64,000 bases of DNA from DAXETY01 sp051155755 (GTDB lineage: Bacteria > Desulfobacterota > Desulfobacteria > Desulfobacterales > SG8-13), in NCBI GenBank assembly GCA_051155755.1, contig DAXETY010000056.1:1-64000 (forward strand), written 5' to 3'. The position numbers and the translations under genes are program-made. The notes under the pieces are model-generated. The model ran no database searches. It saw only the letters and a list, made by a program, of their open reading frames with translations, and was not told the DNA's origin. This document shows positions 63,394-64,000 of the stretch, one piece after another. Position 1 is the stretch's first letter; every line of letters begins with the position of its first letter.

Positions 63394-63439
63394 GGATTTC
63401 CTCCTTTTAAATCCTTTGAATCGAATGAAGAATTATGTG

Positions 63440-63469
63440 TTTTGAAAATTTGAAACGATCAGTTTAGGG
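63440..63469 (-). repeat. Short palindromic repeat (SR) copy 10
   Basis: Minus strand: CCCTAAACTGATCGTTTCAA, then ATTTTCAAAA. In the forward sense it lies 47 bp upstream of the ferritin-like gene. Confidence 0.75.
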
Positions 63470-63518
63470 ATAATAAGTACCCGGATCGAGCCTTGCAAAT
63501 ATTCACCAACCATTATTT

Positions 63519-63561
63519 GCTTAACCGGAGCGTTTCAAATTTTCGGGAAACGCAGTTTTTT
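63519..63561 (+). repeat. Short palindromic repeat (SR) copy 11
   Basis: GGAGCGTTTCAAATTTTCGG, then GAAACGCAGTTTTTT. As in copy 9, GCGTTT and AAACGC can pair. Lies about 50 bp past the stop of the hydrolase gene (minus strand). Confidence 0.75.
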
Positions 63562-63613
63562 CGGCCGCAAGCCGCCCGGAAGCCATGGCGGTTGGGTCCG
63601 GTGCCGGGCGGCG

Positions 63614-64000
63614 TTAACCGGGTGGCAGATCGTTCAGGAACAGTTTTACCAGCCGGGCTTCATACCAGGAATGCATTGCATATCCGTCGATGAATCCGTT
63701 GTGACCGCCGAAACGCTGGAGCGAAAGATGGATTGAAGGTGCCGTGGCGAGGTGCTGGAAGTCTTCGATCGGGATGATCGGGTCATCGGCGGCGGTAAGC
63801 AGCAGTGTGGGCAAGTCGATTTCTTCGAGGGCGTTGCCGCACAGGTTGTATTCGGCAAAATATTGCGCTGCAGACCCGTAGCGACTGTATCGTTCCAGCA
63901 GTGCATCGGTCATTCCGCGCACAGAGGAGATCGATTCGAGGTCTTCGAAGTGAAAACGATCCGGAAACATGGTTTGTTTGCGCCGCAGCGAACGGCGCCA
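63614..64000 (-). CDS. YheT-like alpha/beta hydrolase (5' part outside the window)
   Basis: The C-terminal 128 residues of an AB-hydrolase-1 family protein related to E. coli YheT/ABHD1-3. The frame stays open to the window edge (SLRRKQTMFPDRFHFEDL), so the gene is incomplete. The catalytic Asp is in TAADDPIIPIEDF and the His in RFGGHNGFIDG; AAQYFAEYNLCG is typical of the group. The Ser nucleophile should lie outside the window. Confidence 0.83.
   Translation of the reverse strand, partial: WRRSLRRKQTMFPDRFHFEDLESISSVRGMTDALLERYSRYGSAAQYFAEYNLCGNALEEIDLPTLLLTAADDPIIPIEDFQHLATAPSIHLSLQRFGGHNGFIDGYAMHSWYEARLVKLFLNDLPPG

Overview
The window reads as ordinary chromosome of a Gram-negative, mesophilic delta-type proteobacterium, most likely a Desulfobacterota (Desulfosarcina/Desulfococcus-like) relative. 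This is an inference from protein style (LeuB-Asd pair, FolE2, long RpoD, DUF4388/CNB and GAF-cyclase signalling, YcaO-TPR), from the dnaG-rpoD-tRNA-nif3-zinc ribbon-rnpB gene order, and from a moderately high G+C by eye; no 16S rRNA is present. There is no prophage, integron, CRISPR array or intact transposase.

Layout. 0.3-4.2 kb: minus-strand amidohydrolase, Ser/Thr kinase-DUF1566, metallophosphoesterase and prepilin peptidase. 4.4-15.8 kb: plus-strand housekeeping genes (lon, tsaB, psd-pssA, leuB, asd, greA, rpoZ, ttcA-like, folE2), then dacB-like on the minus strand. 15.9-26.2 kb: sugar isomerase-like protein, SDR, DUF5658 membrane protein, pepF, CNB-DUF4388 regulator, aldehyde dehydrogenase, and an HDAC-like/amidohydrolase pair. 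26.3-42 kb: dtd, tex, three-GAF adenylate cyclase, glycerate kinase, YqgE, a large dynamin-like GTPase, YcaO-TPR, tRNA-Ala, radical SAM protein and a GAF/SpoIIE phosphatase. 42-54.5 kb: small Cys-rich protein, hisB-lipoprotein-hisA, dnaG-rpoD-tRNA-Met, nif3-like, zinc-ribbon protein, RNase P RNA, an HPr-domain fusion, ispD and a LOG-like protein. 54.7-64 kb: AhpF-like thioredoxin reductase fusion, aminotransferase, Nudix, methyltransferase, hydrolases, nucleoside transporter, small zinc ribbon, Usp, ferritin-like protein and a truncated YheT-like hydrolase.

Functional threads. Phospholipid synthesis (psd-pssA), aspartate-family and leucine biosynthesis (leuB, asd), histidine (hisB, hisA), isoprenoids (ispD), folate/queuosine precursors (folE2), tRNA quality and modification (tsaB, ttcA, dtd), replication/transcription initiation (dnaG-rpoD) and nucleotide/serine-kinase signalling share the window.

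The most unusual content is between genes. (1) A short AT-rich palindromic repeat with core TTGAGCGTTTCAAATTTT occurs about eleven times, always intergenic; three copies supply the stop codon of the gene before them and one abuts a start codon. (2) A 115-130 bp multi-hairpin element occurs three times, plus partial copies around tRNA-Ala; in one copy the middle hairpin is replaced by a different but still perfectly paired hairpin. Its 3' hairpin resembles the right end/omega-RNA part of IS200/IS605 elements. (3) Heptamer and nonamer tandem repeats sit in several gaps. Protein-level oddities are a CNB domain without its phosphate-binding Arg, an HPr domain on a large unknown protein, a TTG-started AhpF-like fusion, and the 3' remnant of a sorbosone-dehydrogenase-like gene.
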